Assembly (NCBI RefSeq): GCF_003858635.1
Contig: NZ_RQJO01000007.1
Location: 1,861,941-1,925,940, forward strand
Length of the DNA: 64,000 bases
Source: Larkinella rosea
GTDB lineage: Bacteria > Bacteroidota > Bacteroidia > Cytophagales > Spirosomataceae
Direction of reading: 5' to 3'
Part shown: positions 18,396-26,920 of the stretch, in pieces
How positions within the stretch are numbered: position 1 is the first letter of the stretch
How the letters are laid out: each line of letters starts with the position of its first letter
Translations under genes and position numbers: made by a program
Notes under the pieces: model-generated
What the model was told of the DNA's origin: nothing
What the model saw: the letters and a program-made list of their open reading frames with translations, nothing else
Database searches by the model: none

Positions 18396-18583
18396 GTGGG
18401 TTTGATAATGCTAATTCTTTGCGTTGCTTGTACTGGACTTCCTCCTAACTCAAAAAACAGTTTTCGCATTTTCAGGTACTCTTCCCATCTTTCCTGCGGA
18501 GTCATACGTGCATACGTTCTCACCTGCTCCAAATGTGGATCATTAAGGTTTTTATAAACCGTAATCCGCTTTTTCTTTTCCAT
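18386..18583 (-). CDS. Small partner protein of the nucleotidyltransferase
   Basis: A 65-residue, strongly basic and acidic helical protein (MEKKKRITVYKNLNDPHLEQ at the start, then MTPQERWEEYLKMRKLFFEL). It has no signal peptide. Its last codons overlap the start of the nucleotidyltransferase by 10 bases, the arrangement usual for a two-gene module. The pattern of a small helical protein ahead of a nucleotidyltransferase recalls antitoxin or adaptor genes, but no family is recognised. ATG at 18583 lies just beyond the terminator of the transporter gene, so it needs its own promoter. Confidence 0.6.
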   Translation of the reverse strand: MEKKKRITVYKNLNDPHLEQVRTYARMTPQERWEEYLKMRKLFFELGGSPVQATQRISIIKPTWM

Positions 18584-18610
18584 AACCCAAACAACGTCAA
18601 TTTCCTCTAA

Positions 18611-18643
18611 AACACAAAAAGGATGCCGTTGCGTGGCACCCTT
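18611..18643 (-). terminator. Intrinsic terminator of the nucleoside transporter
   Basis: AAGG-TGCC and GGCA-CCTT form a stem with one mismatch and a 7-base loop (18619-18643); read on the minus strand it is followed by TTTTTGTGTTTT. It lies 22 bases past the transporter stop at 18666. Confidence 0.6.
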
Positions 18644-18665
18644 CTGTAAATTTTGGAACTTCGAT

Positions 18666-19916
18666 TTATAATGGCCCCGTTACCAGCTCATCCTCAGCCG
18701 GTACGGTTTTCTTCCGGTCGTTGAAAAATAGCACGAATAATACCAGCACCACCGCTGCGATACCCGCCGGAACCAGCCAGAAAGAGGTCCAGTCAACCTG
18801 GTCGTTAACGGTGTACATGTCTCTCACGATGCCCGCCAGCTTAGAACCAATACCCATCCCAATGCCGTAGGTCGCCAGGGTAATCAAACCCTGGGCCGAT
18901 GATTTGATGCGTTCGCCGGCTTTATTGTCGGTATAAATCTGCCCCGTTACAAAGAAGAAATCATAGCAGACGCCGTGTAGCACGAAGGCAATGTAGAACA
19001 TCCAGTTAGCCGAAGCTGCGTCGCCGTAACCAAACAACAGGAACCGGATAATCCAGGCTACCAAGCCGACCACCAACATGTATTTAACGCCCAGACGGGT
19101 GAAAGCCAACGGAATCATCAGCATGAAGAAAAATTCAGACGCCTGTCCCAGCGACATGATATTCTCAATCTTAAAACTATTGGGATCGGCCGTCGGGTAG
19201 GCCGCTTTGTAAGCATCCGTTACCGACGGGTTCGCCATCGCGTAATAGAACGATAGCGGAATACAGATTAAAACAGATGAAATAAAGAAAATGGCAAACG
19301 AGCGCTCTTTCAATAATTTAAACGCATCGACGCCTAAAATCTGGCCGACAGAAGCACTGCCACTGGCTTTCGGGGGGGTATCGGGCAAGGTAAACGAGAA
19401 CAAACCAAAGAATAGCGCGATGTACATCGCAATTTGGAAAATGGCTACCTGATCACCGATTCCCAGAAAACCGACAATGTTCGTAATGACGATCCAGGCT
19501 ACGGTTCCCAGCACCCGAATACCCGGAAACTCTTTCTCCGGATTTTTCATGTGCTGCATGGCAATGGAGGTGGTCAGTGACATGGCCGGGGCAAACGTAA
19601 GACAATAAGCCAGAATCTGCCAGAAAAACGCATCCGCGTCTTTCTCCCGAATCAGAAAAAACAGAATGGCCGCACCCGCCAGATTCAATACACCCAGTAC
19701 TTTCTGGGCGGCAAAATACCGGTCGGCAATCAGTCCGATGAAAAACGGAGCCACCAGCATCGCCAGTGAAAAAGCTGTGTAGGCATTCCCGACCTGATCC
19801 CCGGTAGCGTGTAATTGGGTAAATAGATATTTGCTCATCTGTCCGTACCAGGCTCCCCAAACCGAAAACAGGAGAAACATCATGACCGAGAGTTGAATGC
19901 GGGTTGTAAGCTTCAT
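18666..19916 (-). CDS. Nucleoside:H+ symporter (NupG-type MFS)
   Basis: A 416-residue inner-membrane protein with twelve predicted helices. The start MKLTTRIQLSVMMFLLFSVW and GAWYGQMSKYLF match the nucleoside:H+ symporter family (NupG/XapB), as do AYTAFSLAMLVAPFFIGLIA and DRYFAAQKVLG in helices 2-3 and a NWMFYIAFVLHGVCYDFFFV segment in the second half. It imports nucleosides. Length matches E. coli NupG (418). It is transcribed alone on the minus strand with a terminator at 18611-18643. It interrupts the two nucleotidyltransferase loci, so it is probably core sequence between insertions. MFS membership is sure; the exact substrate is not. Confidence 0.9.
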   Translation of the reverse strand: MKLTTRIQLSVMMFLLFSVWGAWYGQMSKYLFTQLHATGDQVGNAYTAFSLAMLVAPFFIGLIADRYFAAQKVLGVLNLAGAAILFFLIREKDADAFFWQILAYCLTFAPAMSLTTSIAMQHMKNPEKEFPGIRVLGTVAWIVITNIVGFLGIGDQVAIFQIAMYIALFFGLFSFTLPDTPPKASGSASVGQILGVDAFKLLKERSFAIFFISSVLICIPLSFYYAMANPSVTDAYKAAYPTADPNSFKIENIMSLGQASEFFFMLMIPLAFTRLGVKYMLVVGLVAWIIRFLLFGYGDAASANWMFYIAFVLHGVCYDFFFVTGQIYTDNKAGERIKSSAQGLITLATYGIGMGIGSKLAGIVRDMYTVNDQVDWTSFWLVPAGIAAVVLVLFVLFFNDRKKTVPAEDELVTGPL

Positions 19917-20103
19917 TGGGTTACGTCAGGATTTGATGGGTTAGTCCAAAAATGGAGTACAATTGCGGGTTTGAAGATAACCGAAATGCGTCAAGCGTCA
20001 AACGCTGGGGAGATAAGTTTCAATCAAATACCGATTTTTGGCATTTCAACCATCATCTCTTCCACTTGGTAAAAAGTTCGCTTTATTCTGGGGCCGTATT
20101 CAA

Positions 20104-20111
20104 TAACTTTG
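20104..20111 (+). promoter_or_regulatory. -7 box almost abutting a start codon
   Basis: TAACTTTG (TAnnTTTG) ends four bases before the ATG at 20116. The start site would fall at or next to the start codon, giving a leaderless or nearly leaderless message. No good -33 is seen. Confidence 0.45.
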
Positions 20112-20115
20112 GGCT

Positions 20116-21240
20116 ATGAAACTGATCTACGCTCTTTTAACGACCACTCTTCTGGTCGTCGGCTCGCGGGTGAATGCCCAGAAAGTTGATCTGGACCGCT
20201 TTTATTTCGACGCCGGTTATTTAATTCTGCCCAAAGAATATACGCCAGCCGACAACCGCACCTTTGGGGTTCGGGTGATTTGCTCCCCATCGGTGGCTTC
20301 GGCGTATCCGGAGTCGTCGATTTACGAAAAAATTGGTTTGTCGGGATTTCAGCGGGTCGAGAACAATCCGGCTGTTGGGATTACAGTTGAATTCGGCAAC
20401 GTGCGGTTTGAGAAAAGCGAAACCAAAACCCGGACCGAAGAGAAGAAAGACAAAGACGGCAAAGTAACCGAACAAATCACATATTATTCCATGATTGTTC
20501 GCTACAGTTTCAGCGGAAATTACAAAGTGCTGGGCTCGCGGACCGACGAAAAATCGCTGAGTCGGAAGGAGAAAGAAAAGGCAAAAGATTTACAAAATAA
20601 CCGGTTTTTGCAATCGGCGTCGTCAGCCGATCCGGCGAAAACCGTCACAACGAGCGGGACATTTCCGTATGAGTTATCCTACACCACCATCGAATACCGG
20701 AATCTGGCGGATGCCCGCCGGTACATCGAACAAAATCAGCAAACTATTCGTACGGATCTGATTACCAAATACGTAACGGATGCGCTCGTGCGGGTGAACG
20801 AGGATGCCAACCGCTGGTATGGATACGTACCGACCCAAACCCGGGAGTTTCTCTGGATTCTGGATTCAAAAAGCCACCCCGAATACCCGATTCAGCAGGA
20901 AGCCATCAAAGCCGTGAAGGAATTGTCGAAACGGATGACGGCCACTCAATCCATCGACCAATTGGCCCGCGACTTGCAACCGGTTTTGGACTATTTTCAG
21001 GAATTGAAAAACAAATACCCCGGTTCCGACAAGCGAAACCAGAAAATGCGGTATTCGGCCTATTACAACCTGATGGTTTTGAACTACTTACTCGACCGCC
21101 CCGACCAGGCCATTGCCGAAGCCGAAGGCCTGATCAAGAACGGATACGATACCAAAGATGGAGAAAAGTATGCCGGTTGGTCCGAGGAATTGAAGACGAT
21201 GCTGGCGAAGCATCAGATGGCGTCACGGCATGTTCAGTAA
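20116..21240 (+). CDS. Hypothetical secreted protein
   Basis: A 374-residue exported protein with a signal peptide MKLIYALLTTTLLVVGSRVNA (cut before QKVDLD). The first 200 residues form beta-rich stretches (FDAGYLILPKEYTPADNRTF). The C-terminal half is helical, with tetratricopeptide-like spacing near 280-370 (RYSAYYNLMVLNYLLDRPDQ, AIAEAEGLIKNGYDTK). No family is recognised. It probably sits in the periplasm or outer membrane. A -7 box lies just before the start. Its 3' end overlaps the frame-corrected 3' end of the HepT-like pseudogene by 18 bases on the opposite strand. Confidence 0.75.
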   Translation: MKLIYALLTTTLLVVGSRVNAQKVDLDRFYFDAGYLILPKEYTPADNRTFGVRVICSPSVASAYPESSIYEKIGLSGFQRVENNPAVGITVEFGNVRFEKSETKTRTEEKKDKDGKVTEQITYYSMIVRYSFSGNYKVLGSRTDEKSLSRKEKEKAKDLQNNRFLQSASSADPAKTVTTSGTFPYELSYTTIEYRNLADARRYIEQNQQTIRTDLITKYVTDALVRVNEDANRWYGYVPTQTREFLWILDSKSHPEYPIQQEAIKAVKELSKRMTATQSIDQLARDLQPVLDYFQELKNKYPGSDKRNQKMRYSAYYNLMVLNYLLDRPDQAIAEAEGLIKNGYDTKDGEKYAGWSEELKTMLAKHQMASRHVQ

Positions 21241-21560
21241 ATGAAAGACATCTTGTTTCAAAACTGGAAGATGACGCTGCACGACCTCCCAGATCAAAAT
21301 ATCATCAACGGCATCATAAGCTTGAATAATGCGGTTTCGAAGACTGATTACTTTTATTTCGAGGTGATGGCCAAATCCGGTGATAACTTGATGGCTTTGT
21401 TCATTGCGTCACCAATGATCTCCAGTTTCCGTTCAACTGCAGCTTTCATCATCAAATTATCCCGGTATAAATAAAATGAGGAAACACTTGTTGTAAATTC
21501 TTCAATTGAAGTCAAAGCATCCAAAATATCCAGCAAATATTTCTTCAACTCATCATTCAT
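21223..21560 (-). pseudogene. hepT: HepT-like HEPN toxin, frameshifted and catalytically altered
   Basis: The main frame starts at ATG 21560 with the HEPN/DUF86 pattern (MNDELKKYLLDILDALTSIE, AAVERKLEIIGDAMNKAIK) but stops at 21354 after LAITSK. In the -1 frame the protein resumes as VISLRNRIIQAYDAVDDILI and WEVVQRHLPVLKQDVFHLLN and ends at TGA 21223-21225, giving a normal length of about 112 residues. One missing base near 21353 explains the break. The RNase motif of the family is RX4HXY; here it reads RNRIIQAY, so the catalytic His is a Gln (codon CAA) while the Tyr that MntA AMPylates is kept. The gene overlaps mntA by 8 bases. It is most likely an inactive relic; a sequencing error cannot be excluded for the frameshift but does not account for the His-to-Gln change. 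Confidence 0.75.
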
Positions 21561-21861
21561 AAAGCGCCAAACGGGTTTTATTCACTGACGAAATGAAGTA
21601 GGGGTTCCGCAGCGTATGTTGCGGAACCAGATCGACCGACCGGTTAAGTAAACGTTGCAGTTGCTCTTCCAAATTCCAGAAATTTTCGGCATATCCATCA
21701 AAGGGTTCTGTAATCCCAAAATCGATTAATAAATCAATATCGCTTTCATTGGTAAATCGATCTGTACAAACCGAGCCAAATGCATACGCTTTTTTTACTT
21801 TATGATTTCTCAATAAAGTAATCAGTTGCGGCAACTTGGCTTGAATTGAAGGATGGAGCAT
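21553..21861 (-). CDS. mntA: MntA-like antitoxin nucleotidyltransferase
   Basis: A 102-residue minimal nucleotidyltransferase. It has the catalytic signature GSX10DXD (GSVCTDRFTNESDID) at about residues 28-42, a short helical part and the C-terminal RSVDLVPQHTL stretch typical of the MntA/MNT family. In HepT/MntA pairs this enzyme AMPylates the HEPN RNase toxin on its RX4HXY tyrosine and silences it. Here the antitoxin frame looks intact while the HepT partner, overlapping it by 8 bases downstream, is broken. Start ATG at 21861; a near-match to a -7 box lies just upstream. It has no transport or membrane features. Local composition is A+T-rich. Confidence 0.85.
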   Translation of the reverse strand: MLHPSIQAKLPQLITLLRNHKVKKAYAFGSVCTDRFTNESDIDLLIDFGITEPFDGYAENFWNLEEQLQRLLNRSVDLVPQHTLRNPYFISSVNKTRLALYE

Positions 21862-21880
21862 AACAAAAGCAAATTACGGA

Positions 21881-24565
21881 TTATTCAATCATCTTCAACA
21901 ACTCATTCAGTTTCAGCAAGGCTTCGATCGGCGTCAGTGTATTGATGTCGAGTTTCCGCAGTTTTTCCTTCACGGCTTCGGCTTTGGGGTCACCGGCTTC
22001 GAAGATTTTGAGCGTGATGTCGTTGGGTTGGGGCATGTCCCGCAAGGCTTCGCGTTTGTTATCGCCGGAGCCTTCGCGCTGGCTTTCCAGTTGCTGGAGA
22101 ATTTCACCAGCCCGGCTGACAATTTTCGTCGGCATCCCGGCCATTTGCGCTACGTGAATCCCGAAACTGTGCTCGCTCCCCCCCTCTTTCAGTTTCCGCA
22201 GAAACAGCACCTTGTTTCCCATTTCCTTCACCGACACATTGAAATTCCGAATTCGTGGCAAGTTCGTCGCCAGTTCGTTCAACTCGTGGTAATGCGTGGC
22301 AAACAGCGTCTTGGCGCGGTAATTCGGGTGGTTGTGCAGGTATTCGGCAATGGACCAGGCAATCGAAACACCGTCGTACGTACTGGTTCCGCGCCCGATC
22401 TCATCCATAATCACCAGACTCCGCTCACTCAGGTTGTTCAGAATACTGGCGGTTTCGGTCATCTCGACCATGAACGTCGACTCGCCCCGCGACAGATTGT
22501 CCGATGCGCCAACCCGCGTGAAAATCTTATCGACAATGCCGATCTCCGCTTCCGATGCGGGTACAAAACTGCCGGTTTGTGCCATCAACACGATCAGAGC
22601 GGTTTGACGCAGCAATGCCGACTTTCCGGCCATGTTCGGTCCGGTGATGATGATGATTTGCTGGGTTTCATCGTCCAGATACAAATCGTTCGGCACATAT
22701 GGTTCGCCGGGTGGTAATTGCTGCTCGATCACGGCATGACGCCCGTCCTTGATCACCAATGCTTTTGAATTCGTAATCGTTGGTTTGACGTAGCGGTTTT
22801 TCTCGGCTACGCGGGCAAATGACGCCAGCACGTCGAGCACCGAAATCACCCGGGCATTCTGCTGAATGTGATTGACATATTCACCGGCCGCCAGCACCAG
22901 GTCATTGAACATCCGCTGCTCGATGCTGAAAATCTGATCTTCCGCGTTCAGGATTTTATCTTCGTATTCCTTCAGTTCCGGGGTGATATAGCGTTCGGCG
23001 TTCACCAGTGTCTGCTTCCGAATCCAGTCGTCCGGTACGCGGGATTTATGCGCATTCGACACCTCCAGGTAATAGCCAAATACTTTATTGTAAGCCACTT
23101 TCAGCGACGAAATCCCGGTCCGCTGAACCTCCCGGTTTTGCAATTGAACCAGGTAATCTTTCCCGGAAAACGCAATCGCGTGTAACCCATCCAGATCGGC
23201 ATTGACGCCACTTTTGATCATGCCGCCCTGATTGCTCACGACGGGCGCTTCGTCCCGGAGTTCGGCTTCGATTTTATCGACCAGAAACGTACAGGCGTTG
23301 AGTTGATCGGCGTATTTTTTAATCGACGAAGTCATCGGTTGTTGCGCCAGCGCCGTGATCAGCAATTCTTTGATCGGCAGGATGTGCGACAGCGACCGTT
23401 TCAACTGCACCATTTCGCGGGGCGAAATCCGCCGGACGGCCACTTTCGAAATCAGCCGTTCCAGATCCCCGATCTGTTTCAGGTGCACCTCCAGGGATTC
23501 GCGCAGGCTGGGCTGTTCCGACCCGGCCTCGTCCGGATTTCCGTTTTTTAGTAATTCAACGGTATTGAGTCGTTCTTCAATCAGCGGTTTATCTTTCAGC
23601 GGCAGCAACAGCCATTTCCGCAAAAGCCGGGCGCCCATTGGCGTAACGGTCTGATCCAGAATTTGAATCAGCGGAACTCCGCCATCCTGCTGGGCCATAA
23701 CCAGTTCCAGATTCCGGATCGTAAACCGGTCGAGCCAGACGTATTTGTCTTCTTCCAGCCGGGTCAGCCGCACAATGTGACCCACATCCTTGTGCTCGGT
23801 TTCATTCAAGTAGTGCAGAATGACGCCAGCCGCTACAATGCCGTCGGTCAGCCCCTCGACCCCGAAGCCTTTCAGCGACGAGGTGTGAAAATGCTGGGTC
23901 AGAAGGGGGTAGGCAAAATCGTAGGTAAATGCCCAGTCTTCGAGCGTATAGGTGTGAAATTTATCGCCAAACTGTTCGACAAAATCCTTCCGAAACCGCT
24001 TGCAAAACAACACCTCCGACGGATTGAAGCTTTGCAGCAATTTATCGGCATAGGCCGCGTTGCCCTGCGCCGTCAAAAACTCGCCCGTCGAGATGTCCAG
24101 AAAAGCGATTCCGAATTGGCCTTCCGGGCCGGCGTTTTTTGTAAAATGAACCGCAGCCAAATAATTATTCCGCCGGGTATCCAGCACATTGTCGTTGAAC
24201 GAAACACCGGGCGTAACCAGCTCGGTAACACCACGTTTAACAATCCCTTTCGCCATCGCCGGATCTTCCAGCTGGTCGCAAATGGCCACGCGCTCGCCCG
24301 CCCGAACCAGTTTGGGTAAATAGGTATCGAGCGAATGGTGCGGGAAACCGGCCAGGTCTTCATTGGCTCCGCCGTTGTTCCGTTTGGTCAGCGTAATGCC
24401 GAGAATCCGGCTGGCTTTGATGGCATCTTCGCCAAACGTTTCGTAAAAATCACCCACGCGAAAGAGCAGAATCGCGCCGGGGTATTTTAATTTAATCTGA
24501 TTGTATTGCCGGTTTAAGGGAGTTTCGGTCGGTTTCTTGACAACCTTTGCAGGGGTACTTTTCAC
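21881..24565 (-). CDS. mutS: DNA mismatch repair protein MutS
   Basis: An 894-residue MutS with all domains. The mismatch-reading F-x-E motif is at F40-Y41-E42. The connector and lever/clamp regions follow. The ATPase domain begins near 600, with Walker A GPNMAGKSALLRQ near 641, the signature RGESTFMVEMTE near 697, Walker B VIMDEIGRGTSTYDG near 720 and ATHYHEL near 758. The C-terminal 40 residues include the usual helix-turn-helix dimer region. It binds mispaired bases and recruits MutL. The start is GTG at 24565 (KSTPAKVV after it), preceded by a TATTTTTG -7 box; no ATG fits better. Its 3' end is close to the MntA/HepT locus but on the same strand with a 19-base gap. Confidence 0.98.
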   Translation of the reverse strand: MKSTPAKVVKKPTETPLNRQYNQIKLKYPGAILLFRVGDFYETFGEDAIKASRILGITLTKRNNGGANEDLAGFPHHSLDTYLPKLVRAGERVAICDQLEDPAMAKGIVKRGVTELVTPGVSFNDNVLDTRRNNYLAAVHFTKNAGPEGQFGIAFLDISTGEFLTAQGNAAYADKLLQSFNPSEVLFCKRFRKDFVEQFGDKFHTYTLEDWAFTYDFAYPLLTQHFHTSSLKGFGVEGLTDGIVAAGVILHYLNETEHKDVGHIVRLTRLEEDKYVWLDRFTIRNLELVMAQQDGGVPLIQILDQTVTPMGARLLRKWLLLPLKDKPLIEERLNTVELLKNGNPDEAGSEQPSLRESLEVHLKQIGDLERLISKVAVRRISPREMVQLKRSLSHILPIKELLITALAQQPMTSSIKKYADQLNACTFLVDKIEAELRDEAPVVSNQGGMIKSGVNADLDGLHAIAFSGKDYLVQLQNREVQRTGISSLKVAYNKVFGYYLEVSNAHKSRVPDDWIRKQTLVNAERYITPELKEYEDKILNAEDQIFSIEQRMFNDLVLAAGEYVNHIQQNARVISVLDVLASFARVAEKNRYVKPTITNSKALVIKDGRHAVIEQQLPPGEPYVPNDLYLDDETQQIIIITGPNMAGKSALLRQTALIVLMAQTGSFVPASEAEIGIVDKIFTRVGASDNLSRGESTFMVEMTETASILNNLSERSLVIMDEIGRGTSTYDGVSIAWSIAEYLHNHPNYRAKTLFATHYHELNELATNLPRIRNFNVSVKEMGNKVLFLRKLKEGGSEHSFGIHVAQMAGMPTKIVSRAGEILQQLESQREGSGDNKREALRDMPQPNDITLKIFEAGDPKAEAVKEKLRKLDINTLTPIEALLKLNELLKMIE

Positions 24566-24588
24566 AAATTTCGTAGGCTTAATTTAAA

Positions 24589-24596
24589 CAAAAATA
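24589..24596 (-). promoter_or_regulatory. -7 box before mutS
   Basis: The minus strand reads TATTTTTG (TAnnTTTG) 23 bases before the GTG start at 24565. A -33 element is not clear. Confidence 0.45.
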
Positions 24597-24708
24597 CGAA
24601 ATTTTGGGCAGAGGAAGTCCCTTTTATCCGGCTTAAAGGTGATAAATGCGGTTTTGTTTGTCCTTTCCTGAAAAGAATATAAATTTCGGCCACTATCCGA
24701 TCCACCTC

Positions 24709-25743
24709 ATGAATAACCGTTCCCCACACCTGCCTTATCTACTCCAATTGGTGCTCATCGGTATGCTGCAAAGCTGCCGTTTTCTGGAGATCGGCGTCTC
24801 TGATTATCCGCCCAACGATCGCACCAAACTGAAAGGCCCCTCTGATAAAACGCTGGAAACACAAATCGTTCGGTTAACAGAATTGGTAACGTATCCCTTT
24901 TACGGATCGACATTCCAGACCAACCAACAACTGCTGCTTTTCGGTCATAATGAAGCGGCCGGGCGTCTGGCCCTGATTGCTTCGTCGGGTGTTAGCGAAC
25001 TACCTAAAAGTGCCCTGAGCGATGTATTTGTCACCCCTTCCGGGACTATTTGGGGCGTTAAATACCTGAACGACGGTTTCATGATCCGCCAATTGATCAA
25101 TGGGAAATGGGAAGATCAGGGGACAATCGATGGCCTAAACTACTATAAAACCGTCCGAATTACCGATCAGGAAATCTGGTTCACCACATCGAAAGGGCTG
25201 GTGAGCTGGGATATAAATCTAAAAAAAGTGAACCAGCTGACCGGAATCGACCGTTCGCGGGTTTTCACGGAGCATTTTTCCGTTGAGTCGGTGGAGAATG
25301 AACTAACTATTTTCCAAAATCAGAACCTAAAAAACCCAATCGTTCGGCTTAAAATAAAAAGTCTGGGGATAAAAAAGGGTATTTCCAATGAGATTTGGGG
25401 CGTTTTCGAGGACAAAAATCAGCATGTGTGGTTTGTGGTGAAAGACGCCGACTGGGACGGCATTTTATTCAAATTTGACGGTAAAAATCTGACTAAGTTA
25501 ACGACAATACCGGTGGGTAATTTCGATTCAGGGCGTTCGGTTGATCAGTACAACCTGAATAAAACCGGAAATTTGTGGGTACGGATTGATGGCATCAATT
25601 ACATATACAGACAGGATGGCCAGTGGATCTTACCCCAATTTGATTTACTCAAAAATACGCTGTACGCGGGTACGGTTTTTACCAATACCCAGGGAAATCT
25701 GGTAATCGCCAGTTTCCAGAAACTTTATTCCATTAATTCCTAA
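24709..25743 (+). CDS. Propeller-like lipoprotein, hypothetical
   Basis: A 344-residue protein from ATG 24709. A lipoprotein signal is likely: MNNRSPHLPYLLQLVLIGML followed by QSC, cysteine near residue 23. The mature protein is made of repeated W-containing strands (IWGVKYLNDGFMIRQLINGK, EIWFTTSKGLVSWD, EIWGVFEDKN, QHVWFVVKDADW, NLWVRIDGIN), which is the pattern of the two-component-propeller or WD-like repeat and suggests a beta-propeller of five to seven blades. It lacks a kinase domain, so it is an isolated ligand-binding lipoprotein. Function unknown. It is 33 bases ahead of the SpoU methyltransferase gene on the same strand. Confidence 0.7.
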   Translation: MNNRSPHLPYLLQLVLIGMLQSCRFLEIGVSDYPPNDRTKLKGPSDKTLETQIVRLTELVTYPFYGSTFQTNQQLLLFGHNEAAGRLALIASSGVSELPKSALSDVFVTPSGTIWGVKYLNDGFMIRQLINGKWEDQGTIDGLNYYKTVRITDQEIWFTTSKGLVSWDINLKKVNQLTGIDRSRVFTEHFSVESVENELTIFQNQNLKNPIVRLKIKSLGIKKGISNEIWGVFEDKNQHVWFVVKDADWDGILFKFDGKNLTKLTTIPVGNFDSGRSVDQYNLNKTGNLWVRIDGINYIYRQDGQWILPQFDLLKNTLYAGTVFTNTQGNLVIASFQKLYSINS

Positions 25744-25776
25744 AATTGCCGGTTTACCGCATTGAATCATTCAAAA

Positions 25777-26319
25777 ATGCCCAGAAAAGTTAGTCTCGAC
25801 GAACTCAATCGGCTCACCGTCGAGGATTTCAAAACCGCTGATAAATATCCTTACGCCTTGATTTTAGATAATGTCCGGAGCCTCAACAACGTCGGATCGG
25901 TTTTCCGGACTGCCGATGCGTTCCGGGCCGAAAAAATCTACCTCTGTGGCATCACCGGAACTCCGCCCCATCGCGATATTACCAAAACCGCTCTGGGCGC
26001 CACCGAGTCGGTTGAATGGGAATACGCTGCTGATGTCATCGGTCTGGTTGAGGAATTAAAAGTGCAGGGTTGGGTCGTTGCCGCCGTCGAACAGGCGGAA
26101 GGAAGTGTTGGGTTGCAGAATTTTTTGCCGGATTCCAACAAAAAAACCGCATTTGTGTTTGGTAATGAGGTTGCCGGTGTGAACAACCAGATCGTCGAAA
26201 TCGCTGATTTTGTCCTGGAAATACCGCAATTTGGCACCAAACACTCCCTCAACATTGCCGTCAGTGCCGGAATTGTTTGCTGGGATTTTCTATTAAAAAT
26301 TAACAAAAACTTAACATAA
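25777..26319 (+). CDS. SpoU/TrmH-family RNA 2'-O-methyltransferase
   Basis: A 180-residue trefoil-knot (SPOUT) enzyme. The SpoU motifs are clear: motif 1 NVRSLNNVGSVFRTADAF near 33-50, motif 2 FVFGNEVAGVNNQ near 127-139 and motif 3 IPQFGTKHSLNIAVSAGIV near 150-168. The Arg and Asn of motif 1 and the Glu of motif 2 are all present. It transfers a methyl group from SAM to a ribose 2'-OH in tRNA or rRNA. The target cannot be told from sequence alone. ATG at 25777 was preferred over a TTG at 25762. It is shorter than TrmH proteins with an extra N-terminal RNA-binding domain. Confidence 0.93.
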   Translation: MPRKVSLDELNRLTVEDFKTADKYPYALILDNVRSLNNVGSVFRTADAFRAEKIYLCGITGTPPHRDITKTALGATESVEWEYAADVIGLVEELKVQGWVVAAVEQAEGSVGLQNFLPDSNKKTAFVFGNEVAGVNNQIVEIADFVLEIPQFGTKHSLNIAVSAGIVCWDFLLKINKNLT

Positions 26320-26399
26320 TGATTTTGTTTTTCCTATTTCTTTCGTAGTTGTTTGTAGATTTTTTTCTCCACAGAAGTACACCTTAACACGAATCCCAT

Positions 26400-26849
26400 A
26401 TGAAGACCAAAAAGAAATCACTGGCAACTGAAATTGCAAGTTCCATCGAAACCAAGTTGACTGAAATTGGTGAGCAGTCTAAAAAAGTAAAGAAAGCCAT
26501 CGAAAAATCCGCGACTAAATTGGCGGACCGGGTTGCCAAATTGTTTAAGAAAGAAGAAGAAAAGAAGAAAAAACAACTAGCGAAAGCGAAGAAAAAAGCG
26601 GATCAGAAGACAAAAAAAGCGGTTAAAAAAGCCAAAAGCTCAACAGTAAAAGCAGCCACAGCGGAAAAACCAGTAGCAGTTGCTGCGCAAAAAGAAACAC
26701 CACAACCCAAAGCAGCTCCCGCGCCCAAAGCCGCCCCAAAACCAAAACCTGCAGCAACAGCCGCACCCAAACCGGCCTCACCCCGTACCACAACCCGAAA
26801 AGCCCCCGCTCCCAAAGCCCCGACCGAAACCACCCCATCGGAATCGTAA
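26400..26849 (+). CDS. Histone H1-like lysine/alanine/proline-rich protein
   Basis: A 149-residue protein of very biased composition. Residues 1-90 are a lysine-rich helix (KKVKKAIEKSATKLADRVAK, EEEKKKKQLAKAKKKADQK); residues 90-149 are Ala/Pro/Lys repeats (PKAAPAPKAAPKPKPAA) ending in PTETTPSES. The form is like bacterial H1-like nucleoid proteins (Hc1-like or AlgP-type), which bind DNA through lysine-alanine tails. DNA binding is thus an inference from composition. The gene has its own strong terminator at 26889-26920. Anti-parallel open frames here are only an effect of the biased codons. Confidence 0.75.
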   Translation: MKTKKKSLATEIASSIETKLTEIGEQSKKVKKAIEKSATKLADRVAKLFKKEEEKKKKQLAKAKKKADQKTKKAVKKAKSSTVKAATAEKPVAVAAQKETPQPKAAPAPKAAPKPKPAATAAPKPASPRTTTRKAPAPKAPTETTPSES

Positions 26850-26888
26850 AACCGGTATAATACTTAGGTAAAATTGTAAAATATCCAT

Positions 26889-26920
26889 GCGTAGGGCCTC
26901 CGCTCTGCGCTTTTTTATTT
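26889..26920 (+). terminator. Strong intrinsic terminator
   Basis: GCGTAGGGC and GCTCTGCGC form a 9-bp stem (with G-T pairs) around a 4-base loop, followed by TTTTTTATTT at 26911-26920. It lies about 40 bases after the H1-like gene stop. Confidence 0.85.

Noticed and set aside
21241-21474. A plus-strand frame of 77 codons after the secreted protein gene
   Set aside because: It overlaps the HepT-like gene in antisense and has no recognisable features; the HEPN pattern on the minus strand explains the region.
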